From positions 2,892,001-2,956,000 of the forward strand of contig NZ_CP080524.1 in assembly GCF_024746795.1 (NCBI RefSeq): 64,000 nt of DNA, given 5' to 3'. How positions within the stretch are numbered: position 1 is the stretch's first letter; every line of letters starts with the position of its first letter. The notes below the pieces were generated by a model. The model saw only the letters and a program-made list of their open reading frames with translations. It did not search any database and was not told where the DNA came from. The position numbers and the translations under genes were made by a program. Shown one piece after another: positions 18,296 to 27,641 of the stretch. This DNA comes from Mesorhizobium sp. AR10 (GTDB lineage: Bacteria > Pseudomonadota > Alphaproteobacteria > Rhizobiales > Rhizobiaceae).

Positions 18296-19594
18296 CTAGT
18301 TCGCGACCGCCGCTCCTGGCGGGGCCTGCAGCGTAATTGTGATGGTGTCACCCGGAGCGAGCAAGGTATCTTCAGTCGCCCCGGTCGTCTCTGCCTGTCC
18401 TTCATTGGAACGGGTTACACCTATCGTAACCCGCCGGCTCCCTTCGGCCACAAGGTCGCTGCGCAGCTGCCTCACATAGGCGATTTGTTTGGCCAACGAA
18501 TCCATCTCAGCGCGCATTTGCGTCATCGCCGCGCTTTCGGCCTGCAAGTTAGCCAGCAGGTCAATTTGACTTTGGTCGGCAAGCTTCTCAAGGCTTCGCT
18601 GCAAATCGCCTTGGTCGCGTTCAAGTCGAGAGATCTCAGCGTTGGTTTGCAAAGCGCGGGTCGCTGACAAGAGCACCGCGCGTTGAGCATCGTTGACCCT
18701 GGTGATTTGGATCAGACCTTTTTCGAAGAGCTTCTTGAGGCGAAGAAGTTCCACCGCATCCGCTGCCGCGCCCGCTTGATCCGCCTTCTGCTGCTCCTTC
18801 AGGTAGCCCATCCGTTCCGCCGCTTTGGTCGTGGCCAACTTGATTGAAGCGCGCTCCTTCTCCTGATCCGCATAGAGAGCTTCAAGATGCTTCTGCTCCT
18901 GCTGCAAAGCTTCGTTGCGACGAGGTTCGAGGCTCGGGTCACGTTCGGTCTCCGCAACCTCAATCGCCATGGCCCCGCTCAGCTGCGTCTCTATCCGAGC
19001 AGCTTTGATTTCGCTTTCCTGATACTTGATGCGCAGAACGTCAAGGCGACCGCCAAGCTCCGCCACTGTCAGTTCAGGGTTTTCAAGCTCACCACGACCG
19101 AGCTTATAGCCGCCGCCAGCCGCCACAGCTTGTCGGACAGTCATTCCTGGTCTGAAGGCCTGAGTCCCCGGAGAAGCAATGTCCCCGTCAATATAGACGG
19201 GTCGGTATTCCTCAATATCAATTATGATTTGATCTGGGTAGAAATTAGTCCAACTCTCAGTGCCGTCGGCGGATCGTTGCGGAAGGGACTTCGGTTTTAG
19301 AACCTCGATTACCTCCTTGCGAACATCCTCTATTGTCTTCTGGAGAACGTCTAGCGGGCCTAAGACCGGCAACACAATTATACCGCTCTGATCGATAACA
19401 GCTCGCTTTTGCATCTCGGGATAGCCTATCACAGCGAAGCCGATCACGTCGCCAGTCTGCAGACGGTACTTGTCGACATGGTGCTGCTCAGCTAGGGCAG
19501 GGCCGTTCGACAGATTCGCGCAAGCGAACCACACAAACATGCACGCGGGCGCGGCGCAGCTGCCTGCCCGCCACCGCGCCGATCTATTCGACAT
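18296..19594 (-). CDS. exoF: Polysaccharide export protein, ExoF/Wza-like with coiled coil
   Basis: A 432-residue exported protein. A signal-like stretch (CMFVWFACANLSNGPALA) precedes the polysaccharide export domain (YRLQTGDVIGFAVIGYPEM..DQSGIIVLPVLGPL), then an SLBB-like part (YRPVYIDGDIASPGTQAFRPG). Residues about 175-385 are long heptad-rich helices (RIKYQESEIKAARIETQL..MRAEMDSLAKQIAYVRQ). This is the layout of rhizobial ExoF, which works with ExoP/ExoQ in polymer export, rather than of E. coli Wza, which lacks the long coiled coil. It is transcribed alone. A variant CRP-like palindrome lies at 19704-19721, about 110 bp upstream. Confidence 0.85.
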   Translation of the reverse strand: MSNRSARWRAGSCAAPACMFVWFACANLSNGPALAEQHHVDKYRLQTGDVIGFAVIGYPEMQKRAVIDQSGIIVLPVLGPLDVLQKTIEDVRKEVIEVLKPKSLPQRSADGTESWTNFYPDQIIIDIEEYRPVYIDGDIASPGTQAFRPGMTVRQAVAAGGGYKLGRGELENPELTVAELGGRLDVLRIKYQESEIKAARIETQLSGAMAIEVAETERDPSLEPRRNEALQQEQKHLEALYADQEKERASIKLATTKAAERMGYLKEQQKADQAGAAADAVELLRLKKLFEKGLIQITRVNDAQRAVLLSATRALQTNAEISRLERDQGDLQRSLEKLADQSQIDLLANLQAESAAMTQMRAEMDSLAKQIAYVRQLRSDLVAEGSRRVTIGVTRSNEGQAETTGATEDTLLAPGDTITITLQAPPGAAVAN

Positions 19595-20120
19595 TTGCGC
19601 TCACCCAATTCAGCCCCTTGTCGCAAACCATTCAATGGATTGAGCAGTTACGGATCGAGCAGGATATCAGCCGCTCCAACCTGTCATGAAAATATCGAGT
19701 TCACTGTGCCCTCGGTCACAGCGTGTCTGACCGATATACCTCACTTATCCCAGGTAAAGCTCGGTACATAAGTCGTCCAGGCGGAAGAGTCGGACGGGAT
19801 CGGCGTGGCGGACCGAATAGCTAGCGTCGTTCCCGCAGGCCTATCGTTGAAGTTCTGGCGTGTCGCGGCAGGTGAGAGGGACACCTATCCCCGGTCGGGC
19901 AGAACCATGGTGCTGGACAGCGGCTGGCAACGCAGCCCTTCGGGTTGATTGTTTTCGGCCTGCGTCGCGCAGGCAGTGGAGATAAACAAAGCCATAGGGT
20001 CGCGCCAAGCCGCACCACCGGCCCTCTCACCGCAAGCGGCGGAGAAGTCCGCACAAGATCGGGCAGCTATTTGCGATAGTAGATATGAGGTGCAATATAA
20101 TTGGAGCGCTTCACTATCAC
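19595..20120. other. Divergent intergenic region between exoF-like and GT4 genes
   Basis: About 525 bp with no convincing coding frame. It should hold divergent promoters for the export-protein gene on the minus strand and the family-4 transferase on the plus strand. The one clear signal is the palindrome at 19704-19721. Confidence 0.5.
19704..19721. promoter_or_regulatory. Variant CRP/FNR-type palindrome upstream of the exoF-like gene
   Basis: The sequence CTGTGCCCTCGGTCACAG has TGTGC-N6-TCACA symmetry and matches the inverted form of the motif at 34265, 38270 and 41495 in all but a few central positions. It lies about 110 bp before the exoF-like start. Confidence 0.5.
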
Positions 20121-21233
20121 ATGCGAATTCTTTACTTCATCTACGGATTCGATCCCGGTGGCGCCGAGCACGGGTTGCTCACCTTGTTGCGAGCAGGATT
20201 TTTCAACGGCCACCAGCTGAAGATTCTCGCCTGTTGCCGTGGTCGCGGGGGGGCTCTTGCCGATGAAATTGCCGCACAGATCGGAGAGCACAATTTTATC
20301 CTGACTTCGCAGAGTGAAGAGACTTCCTTGCGCAATTTCGTAGGCTCGTTCTTTGTAGTATTACGCCTCATCTGGGAGTGGCGGCCGGATATGGTTGCGT
20401 TGTCACTCAAACAGGCCAATCTCCTGGGACGGCTTGCTGCGATGTTTGCTCCTCGGCTGCACTGCGTTTCATTTGAACACACCGCCCGCTACCGCTACCG
20501 CTCCCGACGCGCCGCAGGCGTTTATGGCCCTGTGCTCAAAGCGCTGTCCTGGCGCGTCGACGAAATCTGGGCTGATTGCGAAAGTACGCTGCAAGAGACG
20601 CAAGCATACTTCCTGCCGCGCAGGCGCCGGTCGCATATCGTGCCTCTGTTTTGCTCCGATGAGGCTTCCAGCCACAAGCGCGACTACGCGCTTCACACAC
20701 CCTTGCGCCTTGCTGCTGCCGGACGGCTTATCCCGCTGAAGAACTTCGACCGCCTGATCGAAGTCATCCGAATGCTGCAAGACCGCAGCGTTTCTGCAAG
20801 CCTCGATCTTTACGGCGACGGGCCGGAACGGCAGGCGCTTACGCGCAAGGCGGATGAGCTCGGCGTTGGAGATCGTGTGCATTTCCATGGCTATGTCGCG
20901 AGCTGGTTCGAGCTGGCCTGTGAACATGACGTGTTCATCAACCTGTCCGATACGGAAGGGTTCTGCATCGTCGTCGCCGAGGCGATGCTTGCCGGCCTTC
21001 CGGTGATCGCGACCGACGTCGGCGGTGTCCGCGATTACGGCAAGGATGGAGAGAATATGCTGAAGCTTACTGTTCCCTCAGCAGAGATGGCGGTGACGCA
21101 AGCACTGATGTTCGTGGGCGATGAAACGCTCCGCAAGAAGATTGGAATGCAGGCACGACAGGATATGCTGCAAGCCTATTCGCAGCGGGCTTTGCGTGTC
21201 CGCGCTATGGCGGTGTTGGGCGACGGAATGTAA
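20121..21233 (+). CDS. Family 4 glycosyltransferase
   Basis: A GT-B fold retaining transferase, 370 residues from the ATG at 20121 (MRILYFIYGFDPGGAE, with the usual glycine-rich N-terminal loop). The acceptor domain has SFEHTARYRYRSRR. The donor domain has LAAAGRLIPLKNFDRLIE, LYGDGPERQAL and the E-x7-E motif in DTEGFCIVVAEAMLAGLPVIATDVGG. It is divergent from the exoF-like gene and convergent with the exoP-like gene. An in-frame ATG at 20085 would add 12 residues; there is no clear ribosome-binding site for either. Confidence 0.9.
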   Translation: MRILYFIYGFDPGGAEHGLLTLLRAGFFNGHQLKILACCRGRGGALADEIAAQIGEHNFILTSQSEETSLRNFVGSFFVVLRLIWEWRPDMVALSLKQANLLGRLAAMFAPRLHCVSFEHTARYRYRSRRAAGVYGPVLKALSWRVDEIWADCESTLQETQAYFLPRRRRSHIVPLFCSDEASSHKRDYALHTPLRLAAAGRLIPLKNFDRLIEVIRMLQDRSVSASLDLYGDGPERQALTRKADELGVGDRVHFHGYVASWFELACEHDVFINLSDTEGFCIVVAEAMLAGLPVIATDVGGVRDYGKDGENMLKLTVPSAEMAVTQALMFVGDETLRKKIGMQARQDMLQAYSQRALRVRAMAVLGDGM

Positions 21234-21386
21234 AGACCGGCAAGGGACGGGCCGAGCATTCCGATCCTTGAACACCGTCTCCACCGACGTCTTCGTGTTG
21301 TCGTAAAATGATGCGCGCATACTCCGCCCAAGAAGGCGAACGCCCAGTCTTGTGCGTAATCTGTTTAAGACAAAACAATGCTTGCT

Positions 21387-23270
21387 CTATAATTGCGTCT
21401 TGTAATATCCACCATAACGTTCACTGTAAAATTCGGCACTGCCGAATTTTTGATACAGTTTGATTTTTTTGATATCGACCTTGTTAAGTAGAACGCCGAT
21501 ACATTTCTCCGCAAGGATCGGATTGTTGTTGAGGCTTTCACGCACGAAGGTACGAGCGGTCACGCCCCATTCAACAACCAGAACAAGGCCGTCGAGGTGC
21601 TGGACTAGGGACCTCGCGTCCGCGACTGGAGCCAACGGGGGCAAATCAACGACGACGTAATTGAACGCAGAGCCCGCCTTGAGCAGAAAGTCGCCCATTT
21701 TCTCGATAGGCTGCACGGTCTTTGCGAGCTTTTGTTGGCTCTGGTTCACGCCGGGCAGGAACCTCAATGGCAATGATTGATGGGCCAGCAAATCTCTCGC
21801 ATTGAAGTCTCCAGCCAACAGGTTGGCCAGGCCCCGTTCCCAGCCGTTGGCTAACATAGGGGACAAGCCCGGATTGTGGATGTCGGCATCGATCAACAGC
21901 GTCCTGCAACGCTGCATAGCAAGAACCATCGCGAAATTGGCCGCAACCAGCGACTTCCCTTCTCCCGGCAGGCAGGAAACGATTCCGATCGCCTTGGTGC
22001 TCTTCCCTGGTAACTCGACATCAAAAGCGACTTTCACCGTTCGCATCGCTTCAGCGAATTCCGAGCGCGGATGTTGCTCTACCCAGTTGAAAGCGCTGTG
22101 CCCCACCTCAATGAATGACGGCTCTCCGGCCGCACAATCACGCTTGTTCCGACGAATTGGCTTTCCGTCCAGCAACGGGATCATTCCGAGCGTGTCGAGT
22201 CCGAGCTCATCGCGCACTTGACCCCTCGTGCGGAAAAAGCGCTCCCGGTACTCCCGAATTGCGCCCACACCGGCGCCAATCATGCCGCCGAGCACGGCGC
22301 AGATCGCCAACGTAACAATGCTGTTGGGAGAACTCGGTCTGCCGGGGTATGATGCTCCCGAGATAATCCGCGCCTCAGTCAACGCCACCGAAAGGTTCTG
22401 CAGGCTCGCTTGGTGCTGCTGCAGGACCTGTTCATATTGTGACTTGAGGGAAGCCGCTTCAAGTTCGAGCTGGCGCAAGGTAACCAGCGTTTCCTTGGTC
22501 AGCGTAGTGTCGGTTCGGAACCTGTGGACTGCGAGCTCGGCGTCGACCGATCGCTTGCGCACCGTCTCGACTTCTTCCGCCAAGGCAGTGCGAGCCCGGA
22601 TGATCGACTCATCTTTGGCTCCAACCTGGTCAGAGATATAGATTGCAGCATACCTATTGGCTATTTTTTGCGCCATTTCAGCGCTAGGCGACTGAAATTG
22701 GATTTGCAGAATGTAAGAATCGCCTACGCGAGCTACCGTTAAATTTTCAGCCAGAATGCCTAATGCTTGCCATTGAGGATCTCGCCCTGGCGCCGCACTC
22801 GGTTTCACCGGCGCTCCTCTATCGTCGGAACTGGCAATGGATGACCGCACCACCGAAGCGACCGATCCTCTGAGATTGTTGAGCAACGAATACGGAGCTG
22901 ACAAAAAAGAGCGATCGGTAGCAAGACCGAGGCTATCAACGACCTTTAGCCCGATCCGGTCGGAACGCAACAATTCGACCTGACTCAGCATCATCGGGTC
23001 AAGCTGTGTGGAGCTTCCGCTCTCTGTTAACTTCGTCACGACGGATGGCTGGTTCTTGTCGATCAGGATTCTAGCCGTCGACTCGTATAAGGGCACCTCG
23101 GCCGCAAGGTACGCCAGCCCCAGCACAAGGCCTGCTAGCGCGCATGTAAGGACGAACCTCAACTGCCGTCGCGCTGCCGCCAGGAGCGTTTCGACATCAA
23201 TCGTTCCCGACAGAGGATCGCCGAATATGAAGGCAGCATCCGGGTGCCGATTTTCAACTTCGCGGAGCAT
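21387..23270 (-). CDS. exoP: Polysaccharide co-polymerase with tyrosine-kinase domain (ExoP/Wzc-like)
   Basis: A 627-residue inner-membrane protein that controls chain length and export. Layout: short cytoplasmic start, TM1 at about 38-58, a periplasmic Wzz-type domain (STARILIDKNQPS; helices about 220-300), TM2 at about 319-337, and a cytoplasmic BY-kinase domain with Walker A GEGKS (436-440), Walker A' LLIDAD (about 458-463) and VVVDLPPLAPVADA as Walker B. The C-terminus ends in a tyrosine cluster (FYSERYGGYYKTQL), the site of autophosphorylation in this family. It lacks the extended proline-rich PxxP region of some Wzz proteins. With the exoF-like, polymerase and flippase genes it makes a complete Wzx/Wzy-type export route. 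Confidence 0.92.
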   Translation of the reverse strand: MLREVENRHPDAAFIFGDPLSGTIDVETLLAAARRQLRFVLTCALAGLVLGLAYLAAEVPLYESTARILIDKNQPSVVTKLTESGSSTQLDPMMLSQVELLRSDRIGLKVVDSLGLATDRSFLSAPYSLLNNLRGSVASVVRSSIASSDDRGAPVKPSAAPGRDPQWQALGILAENLTVARVGDSYILQIQFQSPSAEMAQKIANRYAAIYISDQVGAKDESIIRARTALAEEVETVRKRSVDAELAVHRFRTDTTLTKETLVTLRQLELEAASLKSQYEQVLQQHQASLQNLSVALTEARIISGASYPGRPSSPNSIVTLAICAVLGGMIGAGVGAIREYRERFFRTRGQVRDELGLDTLGMIPLLDGKPIRRNKRDCAAGEPSFIEVGHSAFNWVEQHPRSEFAEAMRTVKVAFDVELPGKSTKAIGIVSCLPGEGKSLVAANFAMVLAMQRCRTLLIDADIHNPGLSPMLANGWERGLANLLAGDFNARDLLAHQSLPLRFLPGVNQSQQKLAKTVQPIEKMGDFLLKAGSAFNYVVVDLPPLAPVADARSLVQHLDGLVLVVEWGVTARTFVRESLNNNPILAEKCIGVLLNKVDIKKIKLYQKFGSAEFYSERYGGYYKTQL

Positions 23271-23738
23271 ACGCCTTCAAACCCGTGGGATGAGACTGGC
23301 AGCGCATTAATGAGAAACACCCTACCATACTATCTGACCAAATGTCCGCAAATTCAGTATCGACGCCGGCGGGGCACAGGGGCATACCGCTCGGGGCGGG
23401 CGTCAGCCCGCTCCTCGGCAAAGGCGCGAATTCCTAACCTCTGATTGCAATAAAACAAAACTCACGCGGCCTGCCCATGCTCGGCTGCACGTCCGTGCGA
23501 TCCAAGGAACAAATTGAGCCGTATTGCCAAATCGCAAAACATCTGAGCAAGAGATTCCGCGCCTAGGTTGAGCCTATCTTGCGGGCAACAGGGATGTCGA
23601 TTGGAATGCCTCGTAGATCACAGGCGCCCGATAACGATCACCGTAAGAGGTGTGCACACATTTGGCGCCTCGCGGAACGCCTCTCCAGTGCCCGAATAAG
23701 ACAGGCTGCAGTGACATTTTGTATCGTGGTGTGGGGTG
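23271..23738. other. Intergenic region upstream of exoP-like gene
   Basis: No strong gene. It contains the start of the exoP-like transcript and most of a possible small membrane-protein frame (23579-23764, +), listed separately. A GGGGCACAGG string near 23377 resembles half of the local CRP-like motif, but the other half is missing. Confidence 0.45.
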
Positions 23739-23764
23739 TCATCCTGCTGATCGTCCTCCTCTAG
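23579..23764 (+). CDS. Possible 61-residue single-span membrane protein
   Basis: The frame ends in a clear hydrophobic segment (AAVTFCIVVWGVILLIVLL) after a basic, hydrophilic N-terminal part, as in small tail-anchored proteins. It overlaps the 3' end of the convergent exoX-like gene by 26 bp. I recognise no family. It could be a real small protein of the exopolysaccharide locus or a chance frame; an internal ATG at about 23594 is also possible as start. Confidence 0.3.
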   Translation: MRATGMSIGMPRRSQAPDNDHRKRCAHIWRLAERLSSARIRQAAVTFCIVVWGVILLIVLL

Positions 23765-24038
23765 GTGGAAAGTGGTCCGCCTTATTCACCAAGTGGCTCG
23801 GCCGTTGCTCCCTTTCGGACTCATCGCGCGCGATGTGTGACTTCGGAATCTCGGATTCTTTGGAGACGGAGCGCCATACAAGCAGCATGACAGCAACAAA
23901 ATACCCTATCTGTATCAAGATCCCACAAATCACCGTTTGGACAAACGTGCTCCAGAGCGAACCGGTAAGCAAATATGCACTGATGGCGAATGCCAACAGG
24001 ACTATGATAAGGCCGCGCAAAAATAGCAAAAAGGACAT
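23739..24038 (-). CDS. exoX: Exopolysaccharide production repressor, ExoX/SyrA-type
   Basis: A 99-residue small inner-membrane protein. The N-terminal MSFLLFLRGLIIVLLAFAIS then TYLL-like segment (AYLLTGSLWSTFVQTVICGILIQIGYFVAVMLLVWR) has two transmembrane helices and closely follows the ExoX/PsiA/SyrA family. In Sinorhizobium and Rhizobium these proteins lower exopolysaccharide output after transcription, apparently through the balance with the ExoY initiating transferase. The C-terminal 40 residues are hydrophilic and cytoplasmic. A monocistronic unit beside exoP-like and within reach of the WbaP/ExoY-type gene at 39.9-41.4 kb fits that role. Confidence 0.85.
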   Translation of the reverse strand: MSFLLFLRGLIIVLLAFAISAYLLTGSLWSTFVQTVICGILIQIGYFVAVMLLVWRSVSKESEIPKSHIARDESEREQRPSHLVNKADHFPPRGGRSAG

Positions 24039-24436
24039 CGCCGTCCCACTCGCAGGGGCTCGCGTGACGCGCTCCTTGGCTCAGCGCGTTAACCATCATA
24101 ACATATCGGAACGGGTCAGAGCGGTAAAATATTAGGCAATGCTAATAAACGCGCCCTGCCGTTTTGCCAGGACACTTTCGGCGGATTTGGCGGTGATGCC
24201 TGGGGCGACCAATGCCGCTAAGCCTTCCTTCTTGTGCTCGCGCAGATGGCCAGCGTTTCGACCAAATGGTCGAAACTCTTGCCCGATGCTTGGTCGACCA
24301 TCCGCGGGAGCGATCATCATGACACGCTTTGCCTATGGAGTCGGCGTACGGATCTGGTCGAAGATGCCTTGCTCACCGAAGTGGTAGTACAGGACGTGCG
24401 GCACTTGGATGAAAAGCCCGGTTCGTCGTCCCGATA
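24039..24436. other. About 400 bp with no recognisable gene
   Basis: Short frames are open on both strands, for instance a plus-strand one ending VVVQDVRHLDEKPGSSSRY, and one apparent frame change at about 24315. None matches a family I know. It may be the remains of a gene. Confidence 0.4.
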
Positions 24437-25396
24437 CTAGCGTTGAGCGCCCCGATATTCATCGACAATGCTGCTTAGTGAGATGCTGGTTTCGGTTAGT
24501 TTTCCCAGGAAATAGGCCCCATTGCTGCCGTCGATCTTGTGATCCTCTCCGATCATGCCATCCATGAGCGGGGCCAGCGCAAAGGGCAGACTCAAGACGT
24601 CACCAAGCCGCCGGCTTCGGGTAAAGCCACGTAGGAAGTATTTCGCCGCCCAGTAGAGTGACAAGCCGGGTCCACCGAGCGCTCCGCGACTGATCGTTTC
24701 GAAATTCCGGAACAGCCAGCGATGTCCGACCTCCGTGAAGCGCGTTAAATCATAAGCGCCCTCATGTACTTGCTGCATGAACGGTGTCTCGGCGTAGACG
24801 AGACCGCCGGGCCGGAGCACACGGGATATCTCTGAAACGACTTGTTGCGGGTTGATCACATGCTCGAGGACCGCTTGAATGCAGACGCCGTCCACCGAGC
24901 CGCTGGCAAGCGGAATTTGATGGGCGTCCGCGATGAAATGCGTGTGCACGGACGGGTAGATGTCGAATGCAATCTGTCGAAAGGCCTCGGTTTCATAAAG
25001 GCCCTCGGTCCCCGCGCCCTTGGTTGCGGCGCCGATCATCAGCACGAGGGGACGCTCGATGCCGTGCGAGAGAATGTGATCGCGAAAGCTGACAATGTTT
25101 CGCGCACTGAGATTCGCCGTTCCGAACAGCCATCCCTTGGTGATCCTGAGCCAGTTCGGCCGCCTCCTTATGAGTGAGCTGCCGCTTGCCGTCAGGACAT
25201 CGGCACGCACGAGACTGCAAGAGAAGTCGATCAGCGCGGGCTGACCACGCACAATCGGATAGTCGGCCGTTCGCATGTCAGGGGACTCGGATTTCGCCCG
25301 CGTTATGGTTCTGCCATCGTGGTACAGAATAATCGGCACGGAAGGATCCCCAGGCTCCCGCATGAGATGTTCGAACTCTCGCCAATCCGCAAGCAT
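24437..25396 (-). CDS. SAM-dependent methyltransferase (class I)
   Basis: A 319-residue protein from the ATG at 25396, which follows the upstream stop by eight bases. The core has VLMIGAATKGAGTEGLY in the position of motif I, an acidic FDIYPSVHTHFIADAH, then IPLASGSVDGVCIQAVLEHV and ISRVLRPGGLVYAETPF, as in Methyltransf_11 enzymes. The N-terminal 130 residues resemble the Trm112-like or acceptor region seen in O-antigen methyltransferases. It is likely to methylate a sugar or glycan precursor. It is third in the operon after the polymerase and a family-2 transferase. Confidence 0.85.
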   Translation of the reverse strand: MLADWREFEHLMREPGDPSVPIILYHDGRTITRAKSESPDMRTADYPIVRGQPALIDFSCSLVRADVLTASGSSLIRRRPNWLRITKGWLFGTANLSARNIVSFRDHILSHGIERPLVLMIGAATKGAGTEGLYETEAFRQIAFDIYPSVHTHFIADAHQIPLASGSVDGVCIQAVLEHVINPQQVVSEISRVLRPGGLVYAETPFMQQVHEGAYDLTRFTEVGHRWLFRNFETISRGALGGPGLSLYWAAKYFLRGFTRSRRLGDVLSLPFALAPLMDGMIGEDHKIDGSNGAYFLGKLTETSISLSSIVDEYRGAQR

Positions 25397-25404
25397 CTTT
25401 AAGG

Positions 25405-26361
25405 TCAGCAAATTTTTTTGCGCATGGCGCGGTAGAACAATAGCTTGGTTGCGCGGCGCACCCGTGGCTCGATGCCCGTTGGTAGGGCGCAGAGAAAAAT
25501 GTAAACGTATACCCGCCAGGATAATGGATCGCGCAGTATCGCGCGAATGAGTAAGCGCGCTCCGCGTTTCTTTTCGCCTTGAGCCACGCAATCATTGCCG
25601 GCTTTTGCGTATAGGCGCGCGTTGCGCCGCCGCGCGAGATGCGCAAGCTCCGGCCGTCGGATAACCCATTGTCGCGTGAGGAGTTCTGCTACCGGCAGAA
25701 GCGAATCGAGTCTGCGGGTTGTGTTTGAGCCATGGCGCCGCTTATAGACGAGTGCTCCGGCCACATGTTGAAATGTCCAACGCTCGGCTACGCGCATGCA
25801 AAACTCTGTATCCTCTGCAACCCTGAATGTCTCGTTGAACAACCCGATATCTTCAACAATCTCCCGCCGCATAACGATACTGGAAGGAACAATCGGCCCA
25901 TCACGCAGAAAATATGTCGGCAGCGTATCGCATTGATCCGCGCGATAGCGGCCAACGGCCACGGGTACGGCATCGGAAAGATCTGGAGCGGAAAAGTCGA
26001 CTAAATCACCATAGACGAGAGCTGCCTTGCAGCCATTGTCGAAGGCGATCAATTGACGCTCAAGCTTGTCCTCAGCCCAGAAATCATCGCCGTCGAGAAA
26101 TGCAATAAAATCACCGGTAGCATGTCTGATGGCAAGGTTCCTCGCCGATGAAGGCCCGATACCCGCCGTTGTCAGGACATGGATGCGGGGCTCCCGATCG
26201 ACCAAGGACGCAATCACTTCGGTCGAGCCATCTGTCGAGCCATCATTGACAATGATGATCTCTCTGATGCCGCCCGAAGCGGTCTGATTGATCACGCTTT
26301 CCACTGCCTGCACAATGAAGCGTTCTTCATTGTGGCATGTCAAGATGACCGAAACACTCAT
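25405..26361 (-). CDS. Family 2 glycosyltransferase
   Basis: A 318-residue GT-A transferase: VSVILTCHNEERFI, EIIIVNDGSTDGS, the donor-binding FIAFLDGDDFW, then AEDTEFCMRVAER and a basic C-terminal tail with a hydrophobic patch (VYVYIFLCALPTG). Its ATG overlaps the polymerase stop by four bases. A further sugar-adding step of the repeat unit is the simplest role. Confidence 0.92.
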   Translation of the reverse strand: MSVSVILTCHNEERFIVQAVESVINQTASGGIREIIIVNDGSTDGSTEVIASLVDREPRIHVLTTAGIGPSSARNLAIRHATGDFIAFLDGDDFWAEDKLERQLIAFDNGCKAALVYGDLVDFSAPDLSDAVPVAVGRYRADQCDTLPTYFLRDGPIVPSSIVMRREIVEDIGLFNETFRVAEDTEFCMRVAERWTFQHVAGALVYKRRHGSNTTRRLDSLLPVAELLTRQWVIRRPELAHLARRRNARLYAKAGNDCVAQGEKKRGARLLIRAILRDPLSWRVYVYIFLCALPTGIEPRVRRATKLLFYRAMRKKIC

Positions 26362-27641
26362 CTGGTGGTTCCTGGCAAGGCGCGGCCAAGAAACCGAGAA
26401 TGACTAGTGCTCGTCGGGTGGCTCCTCCGCGCCCGGTGCAATACTAGGCAAAGCCCGTGCCGCGTCAATTCCGGCAGGAGCGAGACAAGGATCAGCGTGA
26501 CGAAAGCGCGTGTGCCGGAGGCTTCTGTTCCAACATAGAAAGCGCAGGGAACAAGGACCACGAGGGGCAGAAGCCGTGCCTGGGCTGCTCCGATCAATTC
26601 GTGAAAAAGTGCCCAGCTTACGACTCGGCTTAACCGAAACCATGCGGCGACCCATATCAGAATATAGAGGCTGAGCCCAATGATGCCGTTCTCAGTGAGT
26701 ATGCGTTGAAACTCGCCATGGATTCCCAGCCGCAACTCGTCAGGAAGATGGCGGAACTCAGTATCGATTATATTTTTGAATTGGTTCGTGCCCACGCCCA
26801 TTAGTGGATGTTCGGAGATGAGCTGTCTGGACAGAGTGAAGGCAAACGAGCGCTGGACGTTGCTCGGCGTATCTCCAGGGGCATATTTCCCCTTTGCGGC
26901 CAGGTATTCGTACTGCCCCATGCTCAGCGGATCGAGCATGGTCTGCAATTGCTTCTGGATATAGGCGTTGTCCATCGTGGTCGATAGCACAAAAAGACCC
27001 ACGAAGCCGGCGGCGATCGCCGGAACTATCGCAGCGAGCTTTCCCCGTGTCAGAAGCGCAGCGGTCAGAAAGAGATAGATCAAAAAAGCCTTGCGCTCCC
27101 CAGATAGCACGAGCAGAGGGAGTAGCCCTGCCCACGCAAACCAAAGGGTGCGCCGCTTGGCCCGGCTGGCGAAGAGCAGCAGCCCCGCGAGCGCAGTTGG
27201 AAGGAAGGTGAACACGAGCCTTGGATCGAACAGATGTTTCCAACCGACCGAGTAGCCATGAGCCACATGCCAAGCGATCGTATAGGCGAGGATCAGCACC
27301 ATGCCGAAAAGCAAGATGTTCACTGCCTGGTGCGTATCGAGCCCTCTGGCCTCCTGTGCGAGGACGAACGCAAAGGCGCCCACGGCGGACAGCTGCAACA
27401 GCTCGCGCAAGCCGTTCTCTATGTCCACGCTTAAGGCCGAGACCATGTGCCAGCAGAAGAAGGGCAGGAGGAGTAGAAAACCGGCTGGAAAAGCCAAACC
27501 TCGCCAACGCCCGGTCATCAGGCCAACCATGAGCGCCAGCAATGTGATCAGCTCGAACGGACGCAGCAATACAAGACCCGTCTCGAGCCTGATTGGTAGG
27601 AAGAGGCTTAGTATCGCGAATGTGAGGAGATAACGCATCAC
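26358..27641 (-). CDS. O-antigen ligase/polymerase family membrane protein (Wzy/ExoQ type)
   Basis: A 427-residue polytopic protein with about ten to twelve hydrophobic segments and a large periplasmic loop (about 225-300) holding FTLSRQLISEHPLMGVGTNQFKNI, the Wzy_C signature. A conserved LTENGIIGLSLYILIW segment follows. Such proteins join lipid-linked repeat units in the periplasm (Wzy, ExoQ) or ligate chains to lipid A (WaaL). The neighbouring flippase, ExoP-like and ExoF-like genes favour polymerase. It is the first gene of a three-gene operon. Confidence 0.88.
   Translation of the reverse strand: MMRYLLTFAILSLFLPIRLETGLVLLRPFELITLLALMVGLMTGRWRGLAFPAGFLLLLPFFCWHMVSALSVDIENGLRELLQLSAVGAFAFVLAQEARGLDTHQAVNILLFGMVLILAYTIAWHVAHGYSVGWKHLFDPRLVFTFLPTALAGLLLFASRAKRRTLWFAWAGLLPLLVLSGERKAFLIYLFLTAALLTRGKLAAIVPAIAAGFVGLFVLSTTMDNAYIQKQLQTMLDPLSMGQYEYLAAKGKYAPGDTPSNVQRSFAFTLSRQLISEHPLMGVGTNQFKNIIDTEFRHLPDELRLGIHGEFQRILTENGIIGLSLYILIWVAAWFRLSRVVSWALFHELIGAAQARLLPLVVLVPCAFYVGTEASGTRAFVTLILVSLLPELTRHGLCLVLHRARRSHPTSTSHSRFLGRALPGTTR

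Noticed and set aside
23360..23390. A GGGGCACAGG string upstream of exoP-like as a fifth CRP-like site
   Set aside because: Only one half of the palindrome is present; the other half shows no match.
24139..24436. Short frames in the gap after exoX as a transposase or hypothetical gene
   Set aside because: No recognisable family on either strand and no clear start, so it was recorded only as an unassigned stretch.
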